Shown here piece by piece: positions 7,072 to 15,692 of a stretch of DNA of 32,802 bases (the stretch's first letter is position 1; each line of letters begins with the position of its first letter). A program made the position numbers and the translations under genes. Below the pieces are notes generated by a model that saw nothing but the letters and a program-made list of their open reading frames with translations, had not been told where the DNA came from and made no database searches. Origin of the DNA: an uncultured Terriglobus sp. (GTDB taxonomy: Bacteria; Acidobacteriota; Terriglobia; Terriglobales; Acidobacteriaceae); contig CALMRM010000287.1 of assembly GCA_937871605.1 (NCBI GenBank), positions 17,294-50,095 on the forward strand. The letters are read 5' to 3'.

Positions 7072-8493
7072 GTGGGCACACAGGCAGAGCAGTTTGACGC
7101 AGTAGTGATCGGCAGCGGGCAGGGTGGCAACCCGTTGGCGCAGGCCATGATGAAGCACGGTTGGAAGACGGCCGTCGTGGAGCGCCGCTACCCGGGCGGC
7201 ACCTGCGTTAACGACGGCTGCACGCCGTCCAAGACCATCGACGCCAGCGCGCGTGTGGCTTACCTGGCAAAGCGTGGCGACGATTTTGGCGTGGAGACCG
7301 GGCCCGTCACGGTGGACCTGCGCAAGGTGTACGAGCGCAAGCAGAAGCTGGTAACAGCCTCGCGCAAGAACAACGGCGAAGCACTCGAGGGCGATCACGG
7401 CACGCTGATCCTGGGCGAGGCAAGCTTTGCAGAGGCGCAGCCGGGCAGCGGCACTTACCTGCTCGACGTGCTGCTGCAGGAGGGCGGCACGCGCCAGCTG
7501 CAAACGCCCCGCGTATTTCTCAACACAGGCGAACGCCCCAACCCGCCGGACCTTGACGGGCTGGACGAGGTGCCATACCTGGACAGCACCCGCATCATGG
7601 ACCTGCAGGACGTGCCGAAGCACCTGATCGTGCTGGGTGCGGGCTATATCGCGCTGGAGTTTGCGCAGATGTTTCTGCGCTTTGGAGCGGAGGTCACCGT
7701 CGTCGAACGGGGCGAGCGGCTTGCCTCACACGACGATGAAGACGTGGCCGAGTGCCTTCGCAGCATCCTCGAAGAGGATGGCATGCGCATCCTCACCTGC
7801 TCTGCCGTCAAGCGTGTTTCTGGCGACGAGAACGCCGTAACGCTGGACGTCGAAGTCGAAGGCAAGCCGCAAACCATTGAAGGCTCACACCTGCTGGTCG
7901 CGACCGGCCGCACGCCCAACGTGGAGTCGCTGCACCTCGACCGGGCGGGAGTGAAGCAGAAAGAACGCGGCGGCTATGTGGAGGTAAACGACCGGCTGGA
8001 GACCAGCGCCCCCGGCATCTGGGCGCTGGGCGACGTGAAGGGTGGCCAGGCCTTTACCCACATTTCCTATGACGACTTCCGCGTCCTGCGCACCAACCTG
8101 CTACAGAACGGCAGCACCTCCACGGAGGGCCGGCTGACCAACTACGTGATGTATACCGACCCGGAACTGGGCCGCATCGGCTTGAATGAGACCGACGCAA
8201 AGAAGGAGAACATCCCGTACCGCGTAGCACAGGTCCCCATGAAGCAGATGGCGCGCGCCAACCAGATGTTTGAACCGCGCGGCACCATCAAGGCGCTGGT
8301 CGATCCCGAGACAAAACAGATTCTGGGTGCCACCGTGCTGGGCGTGGACGGCGGCGAAGTGACCGCACAGCTGCAGCTGGCCATGATGGGCAAGCTACCG
8401 TACACGGCACTGCGTGACGGCATCTTTGCGCACCCGACCAAGGCCGAGGTGTTGAACACACTCTTTACCAGCTTTCGCGACGGCGAGGAGTAA
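7072..8493 (+). CDS. FAD/NAD(P)-dependent disulfide oxidoreductase (mercuric reductase-like)
   Basis: 473 residues of the class I pyridine nucleotide-disulfide oxidoreductase family (lipoamide dehydrogenase, glutathione reductase, MerA). The FAD-binding motif is DAVVIGSGQGGNPLA near the N-terminus. The redox-active pair is C45 and C50 (GGTCVNDGC). The NAD(P)-binding Rossmann motif is VLGAGYIALEFAQMF. The second FAD motif is 'GIWALGDVKGG', and the dimerisation domain ends with the catalytic His-Pro in 'GIFAHPTKAEV'. It lacks the N-terminal metal-binding domain and the C-terminal vicinal cysteines of true mercuric reductase, and no mer genes are nearby. Mercury reduction is therefore unlikely; the substrate is unknown. 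The start is GTG 7072 with CCAGGAG upstream. Confidence 0.9.
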   Translation: MGTQAEQFDAVVIGSGQGGNPLAQAMMKHGWKTAVVERRYPGGTCVNDGCTPSKTIDASARVAYLAKRGDDFGVETGPVTVDLRKVYERKQKLVTASRKNNGEALEGDHGTLILGEASFAEAQPGSGTYLLDVLLQEGGTRQLQTPRVFLNTGERPNPPDLDGLDEVPYLDSTRIMDLQDVPKHLIVLGAGYIALEFAQMFLRFGAEVTVVERGERLASHDDEDVAECLRSILEEDGMRILTCSAVKRVSGDENAVTLDVEVEGKPQTIEGSHLLVATGRTPNVESLHLDRAGVKQKERGGYVEVNDRLETSAPGIWALGDVKGGQAFTHISYDDFRVLRTNLLQNGSTSTEGRLTNYVMYTDPELGRIGLNETDAKKENIPYRVAQVPMKQMARANQMFEPRGTIKALVDPETKQILGATVLGVDGGEVTAQLQLAMMGKLPYTALRDGIFAHPTKAEVLNTLFTSFRDGEE

Positions 8494-8524
8494 CACAGCC
8501 TGTCCCGCTTAGCATGGGAAGAGC

Positions 8525-9739
8525 ATGCCGAGCGACACCCCACGCCGAACGCGCCCGATCGTGGCCAGCATCTCCGCCGCGGCGCTCCGGCACAACTACT
8601 CCGCCCTGCGTGCAGCCGCAGGCATGGAAACATTGGCCGTCGTCAAGGCCGATGCATACGGCCACGGTGCCGCGCTGTGTGCTCCGGAACTGGTGGCTGC
8701 CGGTGCAAGATGGCTGGGCGTTACCTCTGTGGACGAGGGCATCGCGGTGCGGCATGCCTTGCGCGGAGCGGCGGCAGACATCCCCACGCACATCCTGGTG
8801 ATGTGCGGTCTGTGGCAGGGTGAAGCGGGTGCCTGCCTTGACCATGCCCTGACACCCGTGGTGTGGGAGCCATACCAGTTGCACCTGCTGCAGGCTGAAG
8901 GGGAGCGCCGCGCACTGCCAAGCGGCTCTGTTCCGGTGCACGTAGAGATCGATACCGGCATGGCGCGCCAGGGCGTGAAACCCGGCGCGGCGCTGCACGA
9001 TCTGCTGACCTGCCTGCAGACCACGCCCGTCCTGCGGGTGGACGGCGCGATGACGCACCTTGCTTCCAGCGAATGTGCGGCAGACCCGCAGAACACAACG
9101 CAGATGGACCGCTTCCGACAAGCACTCGAGCAGGTACAGCGGGCAGGACTGAGGCCAGCCTGGGTCCACGCCGGGAACAGCGCTTCGCTCGACAGCGGCT
9201 TGATGCCGCATGCGTTGCCCGCACTCGCGGCGACGCTGGGCACACGGCCCATGACGCGCACCGGCGTGGCCCTGTATGGGTACGCCCTGCCGCTGGAGAG
9301 TGCCGCGCCGCACGTAGAGCCACACCTGCGTCCCGTTCTGACGTGGACCACGCGCATCGTAAGCCTGCGCGATGTGGCAGCCGGTAGCACCGTGGGGTAC
9401 AACGCGGCATTTGTCGCACCGCGGCCCATGCGGCTGGCGCTGCTGCCGGTGGGCTATGCCGACGGCTTTCGGCGCGCGCTCTCCTCCAGCACACACCAGC
9501 CGGGCGGCGCGGTGCTCATCGGCGGCAGGCGCGCGCCGGTCGTGGGCCGCGTCTCCATGGACCTGACCGTGGTCGATGTATCGGACCTGCCAGACGCAGC
9601 CATTGGCGATGAGGCCGTGCTGATTGGTTCGCAGGGGGCGGAGCACATCGGCGCGGACGAACACGCCAGGCTCGCAAACACCAGCATGTACGAGGTGCTG
9701 TGCGGCATCAGCGACCGTGTGCCACGCGTGCTCTCGTAA
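8525..9739 (+). CDS. alr: Alanine racemase
   Basis: PLP enzyme interconverting L- and D-alanine, supplying D-Ala for peptidoglycan. It has 404 residues, slightly above the usual 360-380. The PLP lysine is K41 (LAVVKADAYGHGA). The catalytic tyrosine of the partner subunit is Y292 (TVGYNAAF). 'VHVEIDTGMARQGV' and 'MTHLASSE' are conserved barrel motifs, and 'GRVSMDLTVVDVSDLP' is the signature of the C-terminal beta domain. ATG 8525 has GGGAAGAG just upstream. It lies 31 bases after the oxidoreductase gene on the same strand and is convergent with 9752-10510. glmM and xseA are close by on the other strand. Confidence 0.96.
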   Translation: MPSDTPRRTRPIVASISAAALRHNYSALRAAAGMETLAVVKADAYGHGAALCAPELVAAGARWLGVTSVDEGIAVRHALRGAAADIPTHILVMCGLWQGEAGACLDHALTPVVWEPYQLHLLQAEGERRALPSGSVPVHVEIDTGMARQGVKPGAALHDLLTCLQTTPVLRVDGAMTHLASSECAADPQNTTQMDRFRQALEQVQRAGLRPAWVHAGNSASLDSGLMPHALPALAATLGTRPMTRTGVALYGYALPLESAAPHVEPHLRPVLTWTTRIVSLRDVAAGSTVGYNAAFVAPRPMRLALLPVGYADGFRRALSSSTHQPGGAVLIGGRRAPVVGRVSMDLTVVDVSDLPDAAIGDEAVLIGSQGAEHIGADEHARLANTSMYEVLCGISDRVPRVLS

Positions 9740-9751
9740 GCCAGCAACGCG

Positions 9752-10510
9752 CTAAGGCTGCCGCTTCTTCTCTACAACCGTGTAGCCCTCAGGCGGCTTG
9801 AACCATTTGGCTTCTGGTTCCGTGGTCGTGATCTCCGTCACAACAAACTTTTGCTCGCCCAACGACGGTGACTGCACGATCGACAGGAGGTTGAGGCCAA
9901 GGTGGTCCGAGAACATCATGTCGCGGTGATACGTGGTCAGTTGGCTGTTGCCCATGGCCCCAGGCTGTACCGTCATGGTATCGCGATACGCGTGCACGGG
10001 CACACCGGCCACCGTCTCGGCCCCCAGGTCCTCATGCTCTCGAAAGGCTTTGCCACCCCACACCGGGCCTGACTTCGTCATGGCGGGTGGCTGCTGTAAC
10101 GGCGGCGCGTCTTCATGCGGGCTGCTCTCGCACAGGTGCGTGCGCGGGTTGCACTCGTAATACATGCCCGAGACAGGGTCATCGATCTGGATCCAGCTCA
10201 TGCGGGAGCGTCCGATGCTGCCTTTCGGCTCCAGCAGCCAACGCTCCATGTAGATGCGGCCCTGGCTGTCGCGCTTGATCGGCCGCGAGTTCACCGAGGT
10301 CATGGTTCCGCCACTCAGCAACGGGCGCGTCCACTCCGTCGACAGCTGCAAGCTGAAGGGTGCACCTGCAAGATTCGGCACGTAGATGCTCTCAAGCACC
10401 TCCTGGCCCCGGCCGAAGTAGCTGACGCCACCGTCCTCCTGCTGCGCAGACGCACTCGCAAGGCTTAGCACCACCGTGCACACAACACCCAGAACAAGCT
10501 CACGCTTCAT
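9752..10510 (-). CDS. Secreted protein of unknown function
   Basis: 252 residues. Residues 1 to about 22 form a clear signal peptide (MKRELVLGVVCTVVLSLASASAQ). The mature part has alternating polar and apolar stretches typical of beta-rich exported proteins, such as 'TMTSVNSRPIKRDSQGRIYM' and 'RMSWIQIDDPVSGMYYECNP'. Two cysteines five residues apart in the 'MYYECNPRTHLCES' segment could form a disulfide. I recall similar proteins in Acidobacteria but no assigned function. A TACACT hexamer lies seven bases before the ATG, so it may have its own promoter even though glmM ends only 24 bases upstream. Confidence 0.75.
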   Translation of the reverse strand: MKRELVLGVVCTVVLSLASASAQQEDGGVSYFGRGQEVLESIYVPNLAGAPFSLQLSTEWTRPLLSGGTMTSVNSRPIKRDSQGRIYMERWLLEPKGSIGRSRMSWIQIDDPVSGMYYECNPRTHLCESSPHEDAPPLQQPPAMTKSGPVWGGKAFREHEDLGAETVAGVPVHAYRDTMTVQPGAMGNSQLTTYHRDMMFSDHLGLNLLSIVQSPSLGEQKFVVTEITTTEPEAKWFKPPEGYTVVEKKRQP

Positions 10511-10517
10511 GCGCAGC

Positions 10518-10523
10518 AGTGTA
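10518..10523 (-). promoter_or_regulatory. Candidate -10 hexamer for the 9752-10510 gene
   Basis: On the minus strand TACACT is separated from ATG 10510 by seven bases (GCTGCGC) with no Shine-Dalgarno, another case fitting a leaderless start. No good -35 is visible. Confidence 0.35.
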
Positions 10524-10534
10524 CTCCCGCGGAG

Positions 10535-11890
10535 TTACACGGCTGCGCCCAGCTCAGCACGAATGGCCGCGGCGATGGTATCCGCATGGTGCCGCATGGC
10601 GGCTTCATCCTCGGCCTCAATCATGACGCGCGCCAGCGCCTCCGTTCCGCTGTAGCGGATGACCACGCGGCCCGTGTCCGCCAATGCCTGCTCGGCATCG
10701 CGAATGGCTGCGGCGACGGACGGGATCGATTCCAGCGGCCTCTTTTCGCGGACGCGCACGTTCACGATGACCTGCGGAAACGTCTTGAGATCGGCCGTCA
10801 ATTCGGCCAGGGACTTTCCGCTGCGATGCAGAATATCCAGCAGCAGCAGAGCCGTCAGCAGGCCATCGCCCGTGGTGCTTTTGCCCGTGAACAGGATGTG
10901 GCCGCTCTGCTCGCCGCCCAGACTCGCACCGGTCTTTTGCATCTGCTCCAGCACGTACTTGTCGCCCACAGGCGCGCGCAGCATACGGATGCCGCTGCGC
11001 TTCAACGCCGCCTCCAGCCCCATGTTGCTCATGGTGGTCGCCACCACGGTGCTGTCGTGCAGCAGGCCGCGTGCCTGCAAATCGCGCCCGGCCAGCAGCA
11101 TCACGGCATCGCCATTCACCACCGCGCCGTTCTCGTCGGCAAACAGCGCGCGGTCGGCGTCGCCGTCGAAGGTAATGCCCAGATCCGCCTTTTCCTCGAC
11201 GACCATGCGCGCCACCACTTGGGGGTGCAGCGCGCCGCAGCCCTCGTTGATATTGCGGCCGTCTGGGCTTGCGTTGTGGATGCGCACCTCGCCCAGCAGG
11301 CCGGCAAACAGCTGCGGCGCAACGGCGGACGCGGCACCATTCGCGCAATCCACCACGATGCGCTTGCCATCCAGGGACAACCCGGGCGCGGCTGCCAACA
11401 GCGAGCGAACGTACTCCGCGCGGTCAGCCTCTTCTACAACCGGCGATGCCTCACTGTGCGCAGCGTCGGCATGGTTGGCAGCCAACTGCGCAAAGATCTC
11501 ATCCTCAATCGCCAGTTCCGTCGCATCCGGCAGCTTGTAGCCGTCCGGGCCGAACACCTTGATGCCGTTGTCCTGCCAGGGATTGTGCGAGGCGGAAATG
11601 ACGATGCCCGCACTGAAGCCATGAGCACGCGTCAAGTATGCGATGGCGGGCGTGGTGATGACCCCGGCAGACTCCACGGCGGCGCCGCCCTGCCGCAAAC
11701 CCGCCGTAACCGTCGCGGCAATCCACCCGCTCGACTCCCGCGTGTCCATGCCCAGCACCACCCGCGGCTGACCGCCACCCTTGCCGATGTGGTGCGCCAG
11801 CGCCACGCCCACGGCAAACACCGTGCGACCATCCAGCGGCGCTTCACCCGCAACGGCGCGAATGCCATCCGTTCCAAACAGCTTCCTCAT
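10535..11890 (-). CDS. glmM: Phosphoglucosamine mutase
   Basis: Converts glucosamine-6-phosphate to glucosamine-1-phosphate on the way to UDP-GlcNAc for peptidoglycan and LPS. The 451 residues are the usual GlmM length. It opens with the diagnostic MRKLFGTDGIRA. The phosphoserine is S101 in 'VISASHNPWQDNGIK'. The metal-binding loop is 'ITFDGDADRALF'. The sugar-binding loop is 'GGEQSGHILF' and the phosphate-binding loop near the C-terminus is 'VIRYSGTEALARVMIEAE'. ATG 11890 overlaps the end of xseA by 4 bases (ATGA), so translation is probably coupled. Confidence 0.97.
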   Translation of the reverse strand: MRKLFGTDGIRAVAGEAPLDGRTVFAVGVALAHHIGKGGGQPRVVLGMDTRESSGWIAATVTAGLRQGGAAVESAGVITTPAIAYLTRAHGFSAGIVISASHNPWQDNGIKVFGPDGYKLPDATELAIEDEIFAQLAANHADAAHSEASPVVEEADRAEYVRSLLAAAPGLSLDGKRIVVDCANGAASAVAPQLFAGLLGEVRIHNASPDGRNINEGCGALHPQVVARMVVEEKADLGITFDGDADRALFADENGAVVNGDAVMLLAGRDLQARGLLHDSTVVATTMSNMGLEAALKRSGIRMLRAPVGDKYVLEQMQKTGASLGGEQSGHILFTGKSTTGDGLLTALLLLDILHRSGKSLAELTADLKTFPQVIVNVRVREKRPLESIPSVAAAIRDAEQALADTGRVVIRYSGTEALARVMIEAEDEAAMRHHADTIAAAIRAELGAAV

Positions 11891-13539
11891 CCTGCCTCGT
11901 TCTCCCGTTGCGTTTCAGTACCGGTCACGCGCGAACCCACCGTGCCCCGGTGCAGCCGCGTGGTGATGGTATCGCCTGCATGGACCTCATCGGCAGATCG
12001 GAGCAGCGTTCCATTCGCGCGGAAGCTCAGTGAGTACCCACGCTGCAGCACGGCCAGCGGAGACAATGCACCCAAGTGGCTTGCAGCCCGCGCTACGCGC
12101 GCACGTTGTACCTGCGCAAACGACTCGCCCGCATGCCGCAATCGGTTATCGGCATGCTGCACTTGCTGCCGTTCGCTGGAAGCAACTGCCGCGCCCACCC
12201 GCAGCAGCCGCTCGTGCAGGGTCCGGCTCCGGCTCTGCGCCCGCGCCACACCCCGGCTTACATCCTGTGCCTGCACGCGCGAGCCAAGTTCCCGCACGCG
12301 GCTGCCCCGCACTTGTAACAGGCTGCGCATGGCCGCTTCCAGCCGAAAGCGACGCTCATCCACACGTTGCTGTCGGCGACCCAGCACGTCGGCCATCCTC
12401 GCAAAGGTCGCAGGGGCGTTCAGCCGTGCAAAGCGCTGCTGTGCGTGCATCTGCTGAAAGCGCATGCCGCGCAGCAGCCGTGCCTCCAGCGCCTGCACAC
12501 GCTCCTCCACACGGTGCTGCGCGGCGGTAATCAGTTCCGCCGCGGCAGAGGGCGTGGGCGCGCGCAGGTCCGCCACAAAGTCGGCAATGGTGAAGTCCGT
12601 CTCATGCCCCACGGCGCTGACCACCGGCAGCCTCGACGCCGCGATCCCGCGCGCCAGGGCCTCATCGTTGAAGCCCTGCAGGTCCTCTGCAGAGCCGCCA
12701 CCGCGTGCAATCACAATGACATCCACGGCATGTTGGCCGCTCGTGTTGAAGTACCGCAGCCCGCGCAGCACGTCCGCGGCGCAGGTGGCTCCCTGCATGG
12801 CCGCCGGGAACACCAGCATGTTCATGCAGCCGTGCCGCCGCCGCAGCACCGTGCGAATGTCGTGCAGCACCGCACCTTGCGTACTGGTAATGACGCCCAC
12901 CGTGCGCGGAAAGGCGGGCAGCGCCCGCTTGCGCTCCGCCTCAAATAAACCCTCTGCACGCAGCTTTGCTTTGAGCTGCTCAAACGCGACCTGCAGCGCA
13001 CCCGCGCCGCGCGGTTCCAGCGACTCGCCAATGAGCTGCAGCTGGCCACGGCTCTCAAACACGGAGACACGCCCGCGCACCAGCACGGCCATGCCATCCT
13101 CTGGCCGGAAGCGCAGCAGCGACGCCTGTCTGCGAAACAGCACGACGAGTAACTGCGCGTCGCCATCCTTCAGCGTAAAGTACAGGTGGCCGCTCGGTGC
13201 GGGGCGGCAGTTGGAAATCTCGCCCTCTACCCACACATCGGCGTAGTCACGCTCCACGCGGCCACGCAGCGTGCTGACAAGTTCTGCAACCGACCACAGC
13301 TTGCGCTCGGCGGGAGCAACGGTGGGAGCAGTTGGAACCGGTGCAGCGGCAACGGGCGTTTCAGGCCGCTCCGGTTGCGCTTCCGGCTCTGCTTCTGTTG
13401 GCTCTGCTTCTGTGAAGAGGAGGCCGAACTGACCCAGCCGGTCTGCCTGTGGCGTGGGCGCGGGCCGCTTGGCAACACGCCCGCGCCGCTGCGCAAACAG
13501 CTGTGCCAGTGAAGCCGGTGTTTGGTCAGGCGAAGCCAT
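11887..13539 (-). CDS. xseA: Exodeoxyribonuclease VII large subunit
   Basis: Large subunit of ExoVII, which degrades single-stranded DNA together with XseB. At 550 residues it is about 100 longer than usual. The first 75 or so residues are a low-complexity extension rich in E, P, A and T, including a tandem TEAEP. The OB-fold starts at 'LWSVAELVSTLRGRVERDYA' and includes 'VWVEGEISN' and 'GHLYFTLKDGDAQL'. The catalytic domain has 'VGVITSTQGAVLHDI', 'IARGGGSAEDLQGFNDE' and 'VVSAVGHETDFTIADFVAD'. A long Arg/Gln-rich coiled coil and the ending 'SPLAVLQRGYSLSF' complete the protein. xseB is not in the window. It starts 18 bases after the TPR-like gene and overlaps glmM by 4 bases. Confidence 0.95.
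   Translation of the reverse strand: MASPDQTPASLAQLFAQRRGRVAKRPAPTPQADRLGQFGLLFTEAEPTEAEPEAQPERPETPVAAAPVPTAPTVAPAERKLWSVAELVSTLRGRVERDYADVWVEGEISNCRPAPSGHLYFTLKDGDAQLLVVLFRRQASLLRFRPEDGMAVLVRGRVSVFESRGQLQLIGESLEPRGAGALQVAFEQLKAKLRAEGLFEAERKRALPAFPRTVGVITSTQGAVLHDIRTVLRRRHGCMNMLVFPAAMQGATCAADVLRGLRYFNTSGQHAVDVIVIARGGGSAEDLQGFNDEALARGIAASRLPVVSAVGHETDFTIADFVADLRAPTPSAAAELITAAQHRVEERVQALEARLLRGMRFQQMHAQQRFARLNAPATFARMADVLGRRQQRVDERRFRLEAAMRSLLQVRGSRVRELGSRVQAQDVSRGVARAQSRSRTLHERLLRVGAAVASSERQQVQHADNRLRHAGESFAQVQRARVARAASHLGALSPLAVLQRGYSLSFRANGTLLRSADEVHAGDTITTRLHRGTVGSRVTGTETQRENEAG
13385..13414. repeat. Tandem 15-bp repeat inside xseA
   Basis: Two consecutive 15-base units (GGCTCTGCTTCTGTT at 13385-13399, then 13400-13414) differ at one base. 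In the xseA frame they encode repeated TEAEP-type residues in the N-terminal extension. Such a repeat could vary in number between strains without breaking the frame. Confidence 0.7.
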
Positions 13540-13557
13540 ACGGATGCCGCCGCTGGA

Positions 13558-14307
13558 TCACTGCGCGGGTGCGCCGCTCAGCTTCTGTGTCGCAATCTCC
13601 GCGGCGGCGGACTTGGGATCCTTGTCCTTGATCTCCGCATAGATCTTTTTGGCATCGGCTGCCTTGCCGGTGCTCTCATACAGCGCAGCCAGGTCAAGCC
13701 GCGCCAGCCCGGCGGGTACCAGAACCGAGGGCGTACTGGCCACCTTCTTGTACGTGTCAATAGCCAGGGTGTCGCGGCCGGTGTCATGGTACAGCCCCGC
13801 CAGCGCCATCTCTGACAGTGTGGCGACGTCGCGATTGGACGTGTCTGCGCTCTTCTTCAGCAGCGGTTCTGCCGCACCCTTGTCCCCGGCATCCAGTGTC
13901 GAAACGGCCTGCAGGTACCGTGCATTGCGGCCCGCAGGCGTCATGCCGTATTTGTCCGCAATGGCACCGAACTGCACCGCAGCGGCGCGGGCCCGCTCCG
14001 CCGTGCTGGAGAAGCTCTTGGTGCTGGGCGGCACGGGCTGGTCCGGCGTGCTCACCGGTGTGTCCAGCACCTGCATGGCATCGGCAAGTGCGGCGCTGGC
14101 TGCGTTGGATCGTACGGTGTAGGTAACGGAGATGGCCGCGACCACCAGTACCACCGCCACAATCGCGACCAGCAGTCGCAGGGCAAGCGCACGATCGTTC
14201 TGGATGCGGTCAAAAAACGCGGTGCTGCTTACGTTGGTGTTTACAGCCAACGGACCATCCTGCCGTAATGGCAAGGGCGTGGTGCGGGTACGGGTCACAG
14301 GGTCCAA
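13558..14307 (-). CDS. Membrane-anchored TPR-like (YfgM-type) protein
   Basis: About 249 residues if it starts at TTG 14307, which has AGAGGAAGAG just upstream. The frame is open to another TTG at 14391, but that has no ribosome site and no ATG is available. The N-terminal 40 or so residues are polar. One membrane helix follows (LALRLLVAIVAVVLVVAAISV), then a periplasmic part made of helical repeats of TPR type, for example 'AGRNARYLQAVSTLDAGDKG', 'ALAGLYHDTGRDTLAIDTYK' and 'LDLAALYESTGKAADAKKIY'. The layout, one N-terminal helix and exported TPRs, is that of YfgM-type proteins linked to the envelope chaperone network. Assignment beyond TPR and membrane anchor is tentative. It ends 18 bases before xseA. 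Confidence 0.75.
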   Translation of the reverse strand: MDPVTRTRTTPLPLRQDGPLAVNTNVSSTAFFDRIQNDRALALRLLVAIVAVVLVVAAISVTYTVRSNAASAALADAMQVLDTPVSTPDQPVPPSTKSFSSTAERARAAAVQFGAIADKYGMTPAGRNARYLQAVSTLDAGDKGAAEPLLKKSADTSNRDVATLSEMALAGLYHDTGRDTLAIDTYKKVASTPSVLVPAGLARLDLAALYESTGKAADAKKIYAEIKDKDPKSAAAEIATQKLSGAPAQ

Positions 14308-14441
14308 GAAGCTCTTCCTCTTTGCCGGGCAGTTGAGCACACCGGCAAACTGCGGCAAACGTGCCGTACCCTGAAAGTCTAGCAGGGGCAACCGCTGTGG
14401 TTGAATCTGGTCCGGGGCCGGCGTGGAACGAAACTGCTGAC

Positions 14442-14738
14442 TTAAACAGCACCCTCAATCTCGAAGCTGCGTAGGTTGTCGCCTTCCCCGTCAAGGAGGT
14501 CGTGCGTGCGGATGCGATCCACCCGGCTGCCGCGCGAACCCTTGTGAAGGGCAGCTTCCAGGTCGTGCAACTGCTCCGGGCTGCCGGCGGCAACGGCCTC
14601 CACATGGCCAGCGTCCGTGTTGCGCACCCAGCCGCGTAAGCCGAGTTCCGCCGCCTCACGCTGCACATACCAGCGAAAGCCCACGCCCTGTACCCGGCCC
14701 TCCACCTGATAGTGCCGCGTCAGCAGATCGTCACTCAT
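14442..14738 (-). CDS. acyP: Acylphosphatase
   Basis: Small enzyme hydrolysing acyl phosphates. The 98 residues are the normal size. It has the signature 'GRVQGVGFRWYVQREA' with the phosphate-binding R22, and 'GWVRNTDAGHVEAVAAG' with the catalytic N40. The physiological substrate of bacterial acylphosphatases is not settled. ATG 14738 overlaps the stop of the upstream alpha/beta hydrolase gene by 4 bases, so the two are an operon with coupled translation. The next gene on the strand starts about 134 bases downstream. Confidence 0.95.
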   Translation of the reverse strand: MSDDLLTRHYQVEGRVQGVGFRWYVQREAAELGLRGWVRNTDAGHVEAVAAGSPEQLHDLEAALHKGSRGSRVDRIRTHDLLDGEGDNLRSFEIEGAV

Positions 14739-15637
14739 TGCTCGCCGCCTCCAAGGTGCGCCAGAATCTCCCGTGCCGTGTGCTCCGGTGCCTCACGCTG
14801 CGGAAAGTGACCGACACCGTCAAGCAGGACGCGCCGGTAGCCCGCGGTAAAGTATTTGCCCGCGCCGTCGGTGGTCTCGGCTAGCTCACAGTGGTCCTGC
14901 AAGCCATGCAACAGCAGCGTGGGCACACCCAACGTCACCGTGCTTTCAAAGCGGGTCTGCAGCACATCATAGGCAGGGTCTTTCTCCGCATGCCCCCAGC
15001 GCGAACGGTAGCTGTGCAACACCACGTCGGCAAAGTCGTCGCCCGTCCAGCTTTTGGCAGCTTCGGCCAGGTCGCCGGAGCTGTACCACCCCTCCGGGCT
15101 CCACGTATCCCACTGGCGCTTGCAGTAGGCCACCGGATCCTCGCGAAATGCCTTTTCACCCGGCTTGGAGCACAGAAACCACTGGTACCAGAATGCTTGT
15201 GCCTGCGGCAGCTTGGGCGGCTGGCCAATGCCAGGCTCGAACGGCACGGCAATCGTCACCATGCGCCGCAACCGGTGCGGAAACAGCGCCGCCAGGGCAT
15301 GCGCCGTGCGTGCACCCCAGTCATGCCCCACAAAGTCGAAGGTGCTCCACTTTAACGAGTCCGCCAGGTCGATCACGTCCTGCGCAAACGCCACCGGTTG
15401 GCCGGTGTGGCGCGGGTTGCGCCCAAACAGGTTCGACCGGAACTCCGACTTGCCATAGCCGCGCAGGTACGGCACCACCGTGCGGTATCCAGCCTCCTGC
15501 AGCGTGGGCAGCACCTTGTCCCAGGTGCGCGGCGAATCGGGCCATCCATGCAGCAACATGAGCGGCTTGCCATCCTTGGGTCCAGATTCCTCGTAGGTCA
15601 GCTTGAGCCGGTCGGTCTTGAGGGTGTGCGTTCGCAT
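14735..15637 (-). CDS. Alpha/beta hydrolase, epoxide hydrolase-like
   Basis: 300 residues from ATG 15637. The frame extends further upstream, but that sequence is antisense to the next gene and does not look like coding. The oxyanion-hole motif is HGWPDS (30-35). The nucleophile is D106 in 'FVGHDWGARTAHALA', an aspartate as in epoxide hydrolases and haloalkane dehalogenases rather than a serine. The acid is probably D in 'LLHGLQDHCE', and the base is the His of 'GVGHFPQREAPE'. A cap-domain segment with 'FWYQWF' fits the epoxide hydrolase class. Substrate unknown. No signal peptide, so it should be cytoplasmic. It leads a run with acyP. Confidence 0.88.
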   Translation of the reverse strand: MRTHTLKTDRLKLTYEESGPKDGKPLMLLHGWPDSPRTWDKVLPTLQEAGYRTVVPYLRGYGKSEFRSNLFGRNPRHTGQPVAFAQDVIDLADSLKWSTFDFVGHDWGARTAHALAALFPHRLRRMVTIAVPFEPGIGQPPKLPQAQAFWYQWFLCSKPGEKAFREDPVAYCKRQWDTWSPEGWYSSGDLAEAAKSWTGDDFADVVLHSYRSRWGHAEKDPAYDVLQTRFESTVTLGVPTLLLHGLQDHCELAETTDGAGKYFTAGYRRVLLDGVGHFPQREAPEHTAREILAHLGGGEQ

Positions 15638-15692
15638 GGGAGTAAGATGCGCGCCGGCCTGCAGCCGTAGCCACGCAAGAGGGCCATGCCGC

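Noticed and set aside
7072..8493. Mercuric reductase (merA)
   Set aside because: The fold and CxxxxC are shared, but the metal-binding N-terminus, the C-terminal cysteine pair and all mer neighbours are missing.
8465..9664. A 399-codon open frame on the minus strand
   Set aside because: It is antisense to alr, whose catalytic residues are all present.
10586..12457. A 623-codon open frame on the plus strand
   Set aside because: It is antisense to glmM and xseA, both certain from motifs, and its translation is His/Arg/Ala-rich with no family pattern, as expected of a GC-rich shadow frame.
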